A DNA stretch of 64,000 bases from Anniella stebbinsi. Lineage: Eukaryota; Chordata; Lepidosauria; Squamata; Anniellidae. The DNA lies in contig JARDYH010000003.1 of NCBI GenBank assembly GCA_029215795.1, positions 106,359,882 to 106,423,881 of the forward strand. The letters are read 5' to 3'. Below, one piece after another: positions 45,078 through 53,924 of this stretch; the stretch's first letter is position 1; each line of letters opens with the position of its first letter. A program made the translations under genes and the position numbers. The notes under the pieces are model-generated. The model searched no databases, was not told where the DNA came from, and saw nothing but the letters and a program-made list of their open reading frames with translations.

Positions 45078-45586
45078 GCTATCAAGATGCCAAGTTTCAT
45101 CTCTTTATCTTTAAAAATGACATTCCTTAAAAATAATAATTTTAAAACCTCAAACTTTAAAAACTTCCTAAAAATCAATGGATGAACAGAGCTGCTTTAA
45201 ATTTGGCATGGCTAAAGCTGTACCTAAGGGCTATCATTGTGCCAAGTATCATCTCTTTATCGTTAAAAATGATGGAGCTGCAAGCATTTTGGTTAATTCC
45301 CATTGACTATAAAGTAGAGCTGCCCTTTGGGTGGGGGGAGGATGGGAAAAATCTAGATTTTTCTTGAAATTTCATAATCCCCCCCTTCCCAGATTTGTTA
45401 CCAAAAATCCTGACATGTCCTGGTTTTTCCTGACATATGGTCACCACATGCCCAGATATGCACAGCCCAATCCCACCAAAATTGATGGTACACAGGCATG
45501 CATAACAGGATATAGGACTAGTGAGGACTGGAGAAATGCAGGTTGCTTACCTGTAACTGTAGTTCTTCGAGTGGTCATCTGTGCAG

Positions 45587-45715
45587 TCACACATATGGGC
45601 TCGCGCCGGCGCCGAGCTCGCTTCGGGAAACTTCTAGTAGCTAGGATCTTTAGGCGGGAACCCCTCCCCCCACCGTCCTACCGCGCATGCTCGGGGTCCC
45701 GCCTACCTCAGTTCT
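45587..45715. repeat. DIRS inverted terminal repeat (left in window)
   Basis: tcacacatatgggctcgcgc ... cgcctacctcagttct, 129 bp. By eye it is a perfect inverse of 51232-51360. The outer 55 bp on this side (45532-45586) is not shared with the other ITR but is copied inverted in the ICR. Confidence 0.92.
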
Positions 45716-45837
45716 CTGAGACCGCTAGGGCCTCGCGACTAAGGCAATGCGATTTCTATTACATTAAGCTAATTGAGCATGCCGGAGTCAGCTTGACAAT
45801 CATAACAGCGATGCCAAGAGGGGACGGCGGGTGGGTT

Positions 45838-45932
45838 GTGTGACTGCACAGATGACCACTCGAAGAACTACAGTTACAGGTAAGCAACCTGCATTTCTTC
45901 TTCGTGGTCTCTGTGCATCACACATATGGGCG
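45838..45932. repeat. DIRS internal complementary region (ICR)
   Basis: The first part (gtgtgactgcacagatgacc ... gcaacctgcatttct, 45838-45898) is the inverse of the left outer end. The second part (ttcttcttcgtggtctctgt gcatcacacatatgggc) is the inverse of the right outer end. The junction word TTCT is shared by both. In DIRS1 this region templates the joining of the ends into a circle. Confidence 0.92.
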
Positions 45933-45976
45933 AGTAATAAGCCAACTTACCGGAGGTGGGAAGGCACGCTGTAAGA

Positions 45977-46990
45977 CTATTGACATATTGATGACAGAAC
46001 CGCTCTGCCAAACGAGGCGTCCTGGCGTGCTCTGACGTCCAAGCGGTAGTGTTTCACAAAGGTGGAAGCGTTCGCCCACGTGGCCGCCTTGCACAATTCT
46101 GGAATAGTCGCGCCATGAAGCAGCGCCGTGGAGGTGGCTTGACCCCTGGTAGAGTGTGCCTTCAATGCAGGGGGAACTTCCTTGCGGAGAAGCTGGTACG
46201 ACAAGGTGATGGTGTCGATAATCCATTTTGAAAGGCGCTGCGAAGACACTGACAACCCCTTATTTCTTCCGCCGAAACATATGAAGAGTTGGCGAGATTT
46301 GCGAAACTCTTCTGAGCGGGACTTGTAGAAGGCTAACGCCCTTCTAACATCCAAAGCGTGTAGCGTAGAGCACAACGGGTCGGACGAGGCTTTAAAGAAG
46401 GTAGGTAGCACAATGTCCTGGTTCATATGAAAAGCAGAGGCAACTTTGGGAAGAAAGGAAGGCGGCGGACGGAGGACAACCTTGTCACGAAAAAACTGTG
46501 TGTAAGGGGGGTCGACAAGTAGAGCTGCAAGCTCAGACGCTCGTCTTGCGGACGTAATGGCAACGAGGAAAACAGTCTTGAGCGTCAACAAACGGATAGT
46601 AGTTGTAGCCAAGGGTTCAAACGGCTTTGTGGATAATGCACTCAGTACCAGCGAGAGGCTCCACTGCGGAATTAATGGGCGAGCTGGTGGGAAGAGATTA
46701 TGTAGGCCTCTAAGGAAAGCCTTGACGAGTGGGTGAGTAAATGCCGAGAAACCATCAATTAAAGGGTGATGTACTGCAATGGCCGCTAGAAAAACTCGGA
46801 TAGAGGACAACTTGAGGCCCGTGGTATGTAGAGAATGTAGAAAGGCAATGACATTGGTAACAGTAGCGGAGGAGCCATCAAAGCCGTTGGCCAGGGCGAA
46901 AGCTTGGAAACGCTTCCATTTAGCCAAGTAGGAAGTTCTGGTAGACGGTCTTCTAGATGCGTCCAAAATGGTCCTTACGCCCTGAGGTAG
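45977..46990 (-). CDS. DIRS tyrosine recombinase
   Basis: The frame ends at 45977 and is open far upstream (to at least 48808), but recombinase similarity starts near 46990, where the RT frame stops: an N-terminal SAM-like part (RPSTRTSYLAKWKRFQAFAL, AFLHSLHTTGLKLSSIRVFL), then the catalytic domain. The expected tetrad is present: R in TSARRASELAAL, HxxR in HSTRGQATS, W in AATWANAS and the nucleophile Y in FVKHYRLD. About 335 residues, full length for DIRS. It integrates the circular cDNA by site-specific recombination, so no target duplication is needed. How it is translated (re-initiation, shifting or a separate transcript) cannot be seen. The start given is approximate. Confidence 0.9.
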   Translation of the reverse strand, partial: LPQGVRTILDASRRPSTRTSYLAKWKRFQAFALANGFDGSSATVTNVIAFLHSLHTTGLKLSSIRVFLAAIAVHHPLIDGFSAFTHPLVKAFLRGLHNLFPPARPLIPQWSLSLVLSALSTKPFEPLATTTIRLLTLKTVFLVAITSARRASELAALLVDPPYTQFFRDKVVLRPPPSFLPKVASAFHMNQDIVLPTFFKASSDPLCSTLHALDVRRALAFYKSRSEEFRKSRQLFICFGGRNKGLSVSSQRLSKWIIDTITLSYQLLRKEVPPALKAHSTRGQATSTALLHGATIPELCKAATWANASTFVKHYRLDVRARQDASFGRAVLSSICQ

Positions 46991-48960
46991 GGCGAGTCCT
47001 TGCCACAGGGCAGGAGCCTCCAAGCCGTGAGATGCAGGGTGCGGAGGTCCGGGTGCAGTATCCTGCCGCTGTCTCTGGACAGAAGGTCCGGAGCCGCTGG
47101 GAGACGCCACACTCGATGGGCAGCTAGTCTGCGTAGAGGCGTGAACCATGCCTGTCGTGGCCACCATGGTGCGATCAGAATAGCGTCGGCCTGATGGTGG
47201 CGTACTCGTGTGATAGTTTTCGCTATCAGGGGGAACGGAGGAAACATGTACAGAAGGTGCCGAGACCAATCCAACAGGAAGGCATCCCCGAGGGACCCTT
47301 GTCCTATCCCTGCCCTGGAGCAGTACTGCTGGCAAACTGTATTGTCTGAGGTTGCAAACAGATCGATCAGAGGGGTGCCCCAGAGGGCAAAGAGTCGATC
47401 CAGCACCCAGGGAGCTAGTTCCCACTCGTGAGTCTCTCTGAAGGAGCGGCTCAGCTCGTCCGCTCTGACGTTGGCGGTCCCAGCTATATGTAGGGCTGAC
47501 AGCCGCATATTCTGTGTGATTGCCCAGAGTAGAATGTCTGTGGTAAGATGAAGCAGGCGCGGGGAGCGGGTGCCCCCTTCTTTGTTGATGTACCACACTA
47601 CTGATGTGTTGTCCGAGAGCACCCTCACATGTTGCCCTCTTAGTTGAGGGAGGAAAGCCTGCAGGGCTTTCTTGACTGCGAGAAGCTCCAGTTTGTTTAT
47701 GTGTAGGGAACTCTCTGAAGGTGACCATCTTCCCTGTATGAACAGATCGTCTAAATGAGCCCCCCATCCTTGTAGTGACGCATCGGTCGTGACGACTCTG
47801 GAGGGGCCGGGGTCGACAAAGGGCATTCCGTGCAAGAGGTTCGATCGATTTGACCACCACCGGAGTGAGCGTTGCACATGGTGCGGGATGGTAAGCACCA
47901 GTCTGCGAGGGTCCTTTAATGGTGTGTATCGACTTAGTAAGAGTTGTTGAAGGGGGCGCATTCTCAATCGCGCCCATCTGACCACGAACACCGCCGCTGC
48001 CATAAGCCCTAAGAGGCGCAAGATGACGAGAGCTGTTGCTCTTGGACGGGTACTCAGTGTGGTTGCCAAGTGTTGTAGAACATCTAGTCTGTCTGAGGGG
48101 AGGAAGGCTCTTGCGGCGGAAGAGTCCAGACGAACCCCGATAAACTGAAGAGTTGTGGTTGGCTGGAAAACTGATTTGTCGTAATTTATTTGCAGGCCTA
48201 GAGAAGAGAGGAGGGACTCCACTGTGCGGACGTCGGTGGTTGCTTGGCGACGAGAGGGCGAGACGACTAGCCAGTCGTCCAGGTAAGGGTATACCTCGAT
48301 ATCGATGGACCGTAGATGGGCGCAAACCGCAGCCATACATTTGGTGAAGACCCTTGGAGCTGTCTTTAGGCCGAATGGGAGGACTGTAAATTGGTATATT
48401 TTGGATCCTATGGCGAAGCGTAGGTATTTGTGATGTTCGGCGAGGATGGCTATATGAAAGTAGGCATCCTTGAGGTCGATCAGTGTAAACCAACTGTCCC
48501 GTCTTAGGAGCGGTAGGATCGTAGAAAGCGTGATCATGCGAAACTTCTGGGGCTTGACGAATTTGTTCAGAGCCCGGAGATCCATAATAGGACGAAGTCC
48601 TCCGTCCTTTTTGCGCACCGTGAAATAACGGGAGTAAAATCCGTTGTTTGTCAGAGATGTTGGCACGGCCGTGATCGCTCCCTTGGTTAACAGAGTCTGT
48701 GTTTCCTGCAGGAGGGTTTCTGATGGAGGCGTGACTTTTACGGTGCCTAAAGGAGGGAGGGCTTCGAACTCTATTGAATAACCGTGTTGGATGATCCGAA
48801 GGACCCACTGGTCGGTGGTGATGGATGCCCAGGTGTGATAAAAAGGTTGTAGCCTGTTGTATGACTGAATGGGGTGTTGCGGAGAGAAGTCAAAGACGGC
48901 GTTTCTGCGCCTGGGGTTGTTTTGGACGAGACTGTGTATATCGCGGAGCGGACTTGCGCT
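46975..48960 (-). CDS. DIRS reverse transcriptase / RNase H polyprotein
   Basis: The frame is open from before 48960 to the stop at 46975. The N-terminus has TWASITTDQWVLRIIQHGY, SIEFEALPPLG and TQTLLTKGAITAVP. RT: GFYSRYFTVRKKDGGLRPIM (fingers), motif A FTLIDLKDAYFHI, LPFGLKTAPRVFTKC (motif B) and motif C YLDDWLVV. RNase H: VVTTDASLQGWGAHL (D), NKLELLAVKKAL (E), RVLSDNTSVVWYIN (D) and NVRADELSR (D). It ends with the conserved DIRS tail (LIDLFATSDN, GDAFLLDW, LIAPWWPRQAWF). There is no obvious start codon; the frame overlaps the Gag end out of phase by at least 70 bp, so ribosomal frameshifting or re-initiation is likely. No stop or frameshift is seen inside. Confidence 0.92.
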   Translation of the reverse strand, partial: SASPLRDIHSLVQNNPRRRNAVFDFSPQHPIQSYNRLQPFYHTWASITTDQWVLRIIQHGYSIEFEALPPLGTVKVTPPSETLLQETQTLLTKGAITAVPTSLTNNGFYSRYFTVRKKDGGLRPIMDLRALNKFVKPQKFRMITLSTILPLLRRDSWFTLIDLKDAYFHIAILAEHHKYLRFAIGSKIYQFTVLPFGLKTAPRVFTKCMAAVCAHLRSIDIEVYPYLDDWLVVSPSRRQATTDVRTVESLLSSLGLQINYDKSVFQPTTTLQFIGVRLDSSAARAFLPSDRLDVLQHLATTLSTRPRATALVILRLLGLMAAAVFVVRWARLRMRPLQQLLLSRYTPLKDPRRLVLTIPHHVQRSLRWWSNRSNLLHGMPFVDPGPSRVVTTDASLQGWGAHLDDLFIQGRWSPSESSLHINKLELLAVKKALQAFLPQLRGQHVRVLSDNTSVVWYINKEGGTRSPRLLHLTTDILLWAITQNMRLSALHIAGTANVRADELSRSFRETHEWELAPWVLDRLFALWGTPLIDLFATSDNTVCQQYCSRAGIGQGSLGDAFLLDWSRHLLYMFPPFPLIAKTITRVRHHQADAILIAPWWPRQAWFTPLRRLAAHRVWRLPAAPDLLSRDSGRILHPDLRTLHLTAWRLLPCGKDSPYLRA

Positions 48961-51025
48961 GATGGTAAGAGGAAGTAGCCGCTGGTTGCTGGTAGCGCTG
49001 GCCTCGATCCTGGCCCTGCCTCGGTTGGTAGGGGAGCGATCTGTACCATTTCCGGGGCCGGAAGGTCTGTGCTGGCAGCTGGCTGAACCCCATCTTTTTG
49101 GCCGTCATGCTGGCCTTATGGATCGTGTCCATTGTGGTATCCGTCTGCACGTTGAACAATCCTTCCCCGTCAAAGGGCAGATCCTCGATTTTATTCTTAG
49201 TCTCCATGGGGAGAGTCGCCGAGCGTAGCCACGCATGCCGGCGAAGGGCGACAGCGCCGATCATAGCCTTTGACCCCGAGTCTATTTGGTGCCTGGCTGT
49301 AGTCATCTGTTGTTTCGATAACCGGGTAGCCTCGGCCTGGAAGACGCGTGCAAGGTCGCGTTGATCGTCCGGCAGGTAATCTGTCAGGTTTGATATCTTT
49401 TGCCATAAGAAGAGCTGGTACCTGGCCATCATGGCCTGGTAATTAGCGGTCTTCATCACCAGGGCTGCTGAAGAGTAGATCCGTCTGCCAAACGAGTCAA
49501 GTTTGCGGCCTTCCTTATCAACCGGAGCGGCATGGGATCGGCCCGACTTCCCTTGGGAAGCTTCCACGATGATTGAATTTGGCTTTGGATGGGTAGCCAG
49601 GAACGGTACTTCGGCTTCCTTCACTTTATAGAGGGCGTCCAACCTCTTTGATGTGGCCCCCAAAGTAGCAGGGTTAGGCCAAGATTGTTTTGCTGTCTTG
49701 AGCAGTGTCGGGACCATCGGAAGCTTCAACTGGGGGGTTGGTTCCGTCCGCATGACGTCATAGATGTCGCCTTCTTCCTCATCCGGTTGTTGGACGTCGA
49801 TGCTCAGGGATTGGGCCAAGCGCAGCATCTGTTCGTTGAAACCACCCAGTTCCATTGTTGGGGAAGCTCCTTCCTCGGTACCGATGTCTTCTATCGGTGA
49901 CGGTATTGATGGGCGCATCGATGGGGCCGACGAGGTGTCTGAGGCGTAATCATCGACAGAGGAGGACGGTGCCGAACGATGGTAGCGCACCGCTACAGAC
50001 CTCTCCGGTACCGAGGAGGGTCGGGAACGCTGGTTGCGGCGTGCCGACGCAGGAAGAAGAGATGTGGAGCGGCGAGGTGGTACAGGTGGGGGCACCATAG
50101 CCGTGGTCTCTTGGTGTTGTTTTTCAGAGAGGTGGTAGGAGCGATCCGACTCGTGGTCCCAGTGCTGTGATGCCGATCGAGATCGAGACCTAGATCGGTG
50201 TCGTTCGCTTTGATGCATCGGTATCGAGACCTCGATACCGCTGGGGTCCGAGTATTCCTCATCAAGCACGAGGACGTCGGAATCAAGGGGGAGAGCCAGG
50301 AGTTCATCCCCCGATGGAGCGTCTATCGGTACCGGGGACGGTAACGGAAGTAGACGGACCGGCGACTCCAGTAGGGGAGCTGGTGGAAGCTTCGGAGAAC
50401 TCCGGCACGGCTGCGTTACCGATGGGGAGTGTCTCTTCGAGCCCGAAGAGTGGTTCCTCGGTAGCGAGGAAGGTCGCTTCGGCGGCTTGGGTTGTTTCGG
50501 CGCCGACGGTAGCGACGATGGTGCCGACGATGATTTCTTCGGTACCGGAGTACTCGTCGTTCTCCTCGATACCGAGGACGTCGATGGCGACGGTCCCGCC
50601 TTCGGTACCGATGTCGCAGTCGACGGTTTCTTTGGTTTTTTTGAGGTTTTTGTCTTCTGCCTCTTTGGAGGAGGAGGAGACGGAGACAAGGACGCCTGAG
50701 CTGTGGCCCTAAATGAGGGCAAGTCAGGGGTTGCTGGGCGTGAGCGGCGTGTGGGCGGCAGCCCGCGCTCCCCAGAAGACGAAGGGCCCGGTTCCATACT
50801 GGCCGCAACGGGGCGGTCAACGGCCGAGAGAGCCCTGCTCCAAAGCAAACTGCGCAGACGGTCGGCCCTGTTTCGCCGAGTCTGGCGCGAAAAACTCAAA
50901 CAATGGGGGCAGGAGTCTGTAATATGCCCCTCTCCCAAACAGCCCAGGCACAAAGAGTGTCCGTCGTTGAGGGCTAATTTGGCGTGGCAGCGAGAGCAGT
51001 GCTTGAATAGCGCTGTCTGCGCCAT
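48890..51025 (-). CDS. DIRS Gag-like protein
   Basis: 711 residues, intact, starting MAQTALFKHCSRCHAKL at 51025. The N-terminal zinc-binding module reads C10-x2-C13 ... C26-x2-C29-x4-H34-x4-C39-x2-C42. A long Ser/Pro/Arg-rich low-complexity middle (about 60-400) with RS stretches (RHRSRSRSRSASQHWD) follows. A more ordered region (about 400-640: GGFNEQMLRLAQSLSIDVQQ, LPMVPTLLKTAKQSWPNP, WQKISNLTDYLPDDQ) matches the layout of DIRS Gag. The tail is basic (RPKQPQAQKRRL). It probably packages element RNA. It overlaps the start of the RT frame. Confidence 0.88.
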   Translation of the reverse strand: MAQTALFKHCSRCHAKLALNDGHSLCLGCLGEGHITDSCPHCLSFSRQTRRNRADRLRSLLWSRALSAVDRPVAASMEPGPSSSGERGLPPTRRSRPATPDLPSFRATAQASLSPSPPPPKRQKTKTSKKPKKPSTATSVPKAGPSPSTSSVSRRTTSTPVPKKSSSAPSSLPSAPKQPKPPKRPSSLPRNHSSGSKRHSPSVTQPCRSSPKLPPAPLLESPVRLLPLPSPVPIDAPSGDELLALPLDSDVLVLDEEYSDPSGIEVSIPMHQSERHRSRSRSRSASQHWDHESDRSYHLSEKQHQETTAMVPPPVPPRRSTSLLPASARRNQRSRPSSVPERSVAVRYHRSAPSSSVDDYASDTSSAPSMRPSIPSPIEDIGTEEGASPTMELGGFNEQMLRLAQSLSIDVQQPDEEEGDIYDVMRTEPTPQLKLPMVPTLLKTAKQSWPNPATLGATSKRLDALYKVKEAEVPFLATHPKPNSIIVEASQGKSGRSHAAPVDKEGRKLDSFGRRIYSSAALVMKTANYQAMMARYQLFLWQKISNLTDYLPDDQRDLARVFQAEATRLSKQQMTTARHQIDSGSKAMIGAVALRRHAWLRSATLPMETKNKIEDLPFDGEGLFNVQTDTTMDTIHKASMTAKKMGFSQLPAQTFRPRKWYRSLPYQPRQGQDRGQRYQQPAATSSYHQRKSAPRYTQSRPKQPQAQKRRL

Positions 51026-51231
51026 AGGCCGCAGAGGGAAAAACTCTCTAACTAACTATTAATCTAATATAAATTTTTTTATTTTTTATTTTTTATTTTT
51101 TTTATTATTTTCTAACTATTAACAACTAGAACCTAGCTAACTAAACACTAATAACAATAATTTTCTTCTCACAGAACTTCTCCAATGACGGAGGAAGTCT
51201 CCCGCGAGGCGATCAGCGAAGCGGTCGAAGA
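51026..51231 (-). other. DIRS leader between ITR and Gag
   Basis: AT-rich run (ttttttattttttatttttt) and the words taactaactattaac; no frame. Likely the untranslated leader and perhaps the transcription start region. Confidence 0.5.
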
Positions 51232-51360
51232 AGAACTGAGGTAGGCGGGACCCCGAGCATGCGCGGTAGGACGGTGGGGGGAGGGGTTCCCGCCTAAAGA
51301 TCCTAGCTACTAGAAGTTTCCCGAAGCGAGCTCGGCGCCGGCGCGAGCCCATATGTGTGA
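51232..51360. repeat. DIRS inverted terminal repeat (right in window)
   Basis: agaactgaggtaggcgggac ... cccatatgtgtga; inverse of 45587-45715 over 129 bp with no difference that I can see. Confidence 0.92.
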
Positions 51361-51383
51361 TGCACAGAGACCACGAAGAAGAA

Positions 51384-51842
51384 CTAGTGTTTGTAAACAT
51401 TCACCCAGGTACTCTCATTGATGTCAAAAATATTACACAATTCCCAGTGCTTGATCTCGGAATTAACTAATCCATTTTAAAAACTTACAAAATGACTCAA
51501 ATGTTTTAAAAAATGTCCCAAGGCAGCATGAAAAGCCAGGGAGGGGGGACCCACAGCACTTCCTTAAGAAGAAAGAAACTTTCCAGAAGGGTTTCTTGTG
51601 ACCTAGACTGGTGCTATACTATGCGAGGGACTGAATAGAGGCCATGAAGACTAATTCTTTGCAAGTTCTTTTCTCCCTGTCAATGCAGGGGGAGGAATTA
51701 CACGTTACAAATGAGATAAAGATGCCCATGTTCAAGTTCTCTTCCGCAACATATAGTATCACTTACCCATATTATGGTGTCAATTGTTTCCCTTCCCCTG
51801 TCAATGATGTGGAACAGGGGTAGAAAAATGCAAAATGTCAGC
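51384..51842. other. No recognisable feature
   Basis: Unique DNA between the DIRS element and a MITE. Confidence 0.35.
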
Positions 51843-51975
51843 CTTTCCCAAATTGGTGCCCCCACACACATTTTGGACTACAATCCCCCCCAGCTCCAGC
51901 CAGTATGGCCAGTTATCAGGCATGATGGGAGTTGTTATCCAAAACATCTGGGGAGCATGATATTAGGGAAGGCGG
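51843..51975. mobile_element. Foldback MITE of the CCTCCAGAT type, copy 3
   Basis: cctttcccaaattggtgccc and ttttggactacaatccccc pair with gggagttgttatccaaaaca tctggggagc and attagggaaggc. Core agctccagccagtatggcca. Arms decayed. Confidence 0.65.
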
Positions 51976-52216
51976 CACTATGTTACGGTGTCACTCCATG
52001 GGTTAGGTTTTCAGCAGAAATCGTCTATTTCTGTCAGCAATTTCATTGTAAAAAGTCTGTATTCAAGAAACATTTTATGTGTATGTACATATAATGTATT
52101 AAACAATCCTAAAAGAATTCTACTTAACTTACCGAATTCAGATAAATTCTTCAAAAACCATGATAGTGAAAATCAATAACTTGTAATAAGCAAAATTGTA
52201 AACATAATCTTGTATG

Positions 52217-52352
52217 GTTTATTCCTTCTTTGTAAATTCAGATTTCCTTACAGCTCTTGCTCATTATAAAGGAAAAACAAAAGTTTAGAGCCTGAGATTC
52301 AAAAATTCCATATGCTAAGAAAAATCAATATTGGTATTATGTTTCCTTTATT
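52217..52352 (-). terminator. RIBC2: RIBC2 polyadenylation signals (candidates)
   Basis: AATAAA on the minus strand at 52347-52352, 79 bp past the stop codon, and a second at 52218-52223. The first would give a 3' UTR of about 100 bp. Choice between them is open. Confidence 0.5.
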
Positions 52353-52430
52353 ACATAGATGAAAGTTCATATAATATTCTACAAAAAATTGTACCACATA
52401 TGTATCCAACAGTGAACGTTGGCCTCAACA

Positions 52431-52512
52431 TCACCGACTAGTGGTGTTAAATTGTGTGTAATATTGGCCAGATGGAAAATTTGCATTCACTTCTTCATCA
52501 AGATATGTTTGC
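52431..52512 (-). CDS. RIBC2: RIBC2, last coding exon
   Basis: Acceptor tttatttccag|G. One base completes the Arg codon begun in the preceding exon; 26 codons (QTYLDEEVNANFPSGQYYTQ then FNTTSR) and TGA follow. The ending (G.YYTQFNT.SR) matches the conserved C-terminus of RIBC2 as I know it. The exon is 82 bp and too short to stand out as an open frame. With the three exons upstream it closes the C-terminal coiled-coil part of the protein. Confidence 0.9.
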
Positions 52513-53237
52513 CTGGAAATAAATATATTTAGTTAGTAAATGTTGCCTATTTAAGATAGTAAAAATATAGCTATAGATGAATACGGAATGTATGATGTTT
52601 CTTTTTCTAGGATTGTGCATCAGACCAATATTGAATATTTTCTCTAATATGTGACGTTAAAATGGCACCAAAACACCAGGAGTATCTTCGCATACTATAG
52701 GCAATTGTTAGAAGCCTGTCATTTTAAAGAAGTCCAGCATGTTTGTTGTTCATGCATATCATTATGAAAAATTGATTAATTTAGAGGAAGTAAATTTGCA
52801 GCAGAGATTCATTAGACTGAGCATTTTGGATAATGTGCAACAAAATTTAATCAAAATAAAATAACTGTCCCTTGTCAGGGCCAGGACAAGGCAATATTAA
52901 ACTTTTGATCTGGGGTGGTTGTCTCTAGGTCAGGGTTGAACAGGTCAGTGATTGAAGGTGGAAAGGCTGGAAGCTGGAGCCTAAAAAATATCAGGGAGAT
53001 AGTACTGCTCTCTTGATCAGATAAAGGCAGAAAACCAGGATCCTCATCTTTATACCAAGCCTGACCAATCCAGAGGTTTCATACTTGCCTGCCAATTGCA
53101 GGCACACCCCTATCCCTTTGTGAGTCTGAAGAGGGGTCGGAGCACATGCAGAATACATGGCAGCTCATCAGACTGGGTTCCAGCCTCAGCTCATGAGGTT
53201 CCTGGTAAAAGCCCCTGAGTTCCTGAACTCTCCTTAC
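52513..53237 (-). other. RIBC2: RIBC2 last intron
   Basis: GTAAGG at the donor, TTTCCAG at the acceptor, 725 bp. No repeat recognised. Confidence 0.8.
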
Positions 53238-53404
53238 CTTGCTTTCTGTTCCTGGGAGAGCTGTGCATTCATATTATCCAATGCTCTCCGGAGCTCTCGA
53301 TTCTGACGCTGCTGATGACGTTCATAAAGCACTGCTGCCCTGGCTTCCTGAATGCGCTTTCTGTCCCATTCTGCATTTCTCTGACGTTCTTCTTCTTCCA
53401 GCCG
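53238..53404 (-). CDS. RIBC2: RIBC2, third exon in window
   Basis: 167 bp, acceptor gcatag|CGG, donor GCAAG|GTAAGG, starting in phase 0 and leaving two bases. It encodes RLEEEERQRNAEWDRKRIQE, ARAAVLYERHQQRQNRELRR and ALDNMNAQLSQEQKA. This is a highly charged helix with the WDR and RALD landmarks of the RIB43A family. RIBC2 lies inside ciliary doublet microtubules as a filamentous inner protein. The charged, uninterrupted helix fits that role. Phase joins exactly with the last exon. Confidence 0.92.
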
Positions 53405-53924
53405 CTATGCCAAAAAAAGGGAATATGTGTTATTCCTTCAGAGCCAGCAATGAATAAAACTGTCCCAATCAAACTAGGGCTTCCTGGCTGAATGAGGAGA
53501 CATACGTGCAAATGGTGCTGTGTATACTGTCTCCTCGGCTGGAAAGCTAGCCCAGAAACTGAGGAATCACATTCTCTGCAATAGCACCAACCATTGGGAG
53601 GCAAGAAGCAGAGAGGACTGAATCCAGTCCTCCACTCCCAAGTTCAGCTCTCAGAACAGATCACCCACAAAACACACTCACACATGACCCACAGGGCCAC
53701 AGAATTATTTTTGTGTGGCCCTCGTGTTCTTCTTAGGCCTAGTTTTTACAGTGGAGGTAAACCTACGACTGCAGGTGGGGCTCAAGTAACTGAATACACA
53801 ATACCAAAAACATATAAAACCCCTTCATATAGAAAGCTAGCATGTCAGGGAGGAAGGCTATAGCCTAGCCTTCCCCCTGATACAGCCGTTTTGTATATGT
53901 ATGACTATTTTTTGTGAGGAAGCA

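Larger units (their letters stand above)
42475..45444. mobile_element. hAT-like DNA transposon (outer element), nested insertions inside
   Basis: Left end tagggtgaccatattatgaa. The right end in reverse complement is gtgaccatatgtcaggaaaa, so the ends are inverted repeats. The 8-mer CACATGCC flanks it at 42467-42474 and 45445-45452, the length expected of a hAT target duplication; the last few bases of the right end appear lost. There is no transposase frame. Inside are two diverged copies of a roughly 310-bp unit (gactctgaga at 43088 and 43401) and two copies of a shorter unit (43973-45121 interrupted, and 45142-45272). A second hAT sits at 44062-45069. A fragment of the same family is at 13225-13345. 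Confidence 0.65.
45532..51383 (-). mobile_element. Complete DIRS1-type tyrosine-recombinase retrotransposon, 5.85 kb
   Basis: The coding strand is minus. Order: ITR (51232-51360), short AT-rich leader, Gag (48890-51025), RT/RNase H (46975 to about 48960), tyrosine recombinase (ends 45977), internal complementary region (ICR, 45838-45932) and second ITR (45587-45715). The 129-bp ITRs read identical in inverted orientation. The ICR matches, in inverted form, both outer ends: 45532-45594 and about 51347-51383, which meet in the ICR over the shared word TTCT. This is the hallmark of DIRS elements, which reverse-transcribe into a circle and integrate by the recombinase without integrase. All three frames are open. 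The base composition is much richer in CpG than the flanks. Confidence 0.93.

Noticed and set aside
45977..48808. A single 943-residue recombinase protein
   Set aside because: Only the last 335 or so residues resemble a tyrosine recombinase. The rest is the shadow of the RT/RNase H coding sequence in another frame, and the nominal start is not an ATG.
49685..50712. Plus-strand frames opposite DIRS Gag
   Set aside because: They are antisense shadows of the Ser/Pro/Arg-rich Gag middle, with repetitive composition and no domain.
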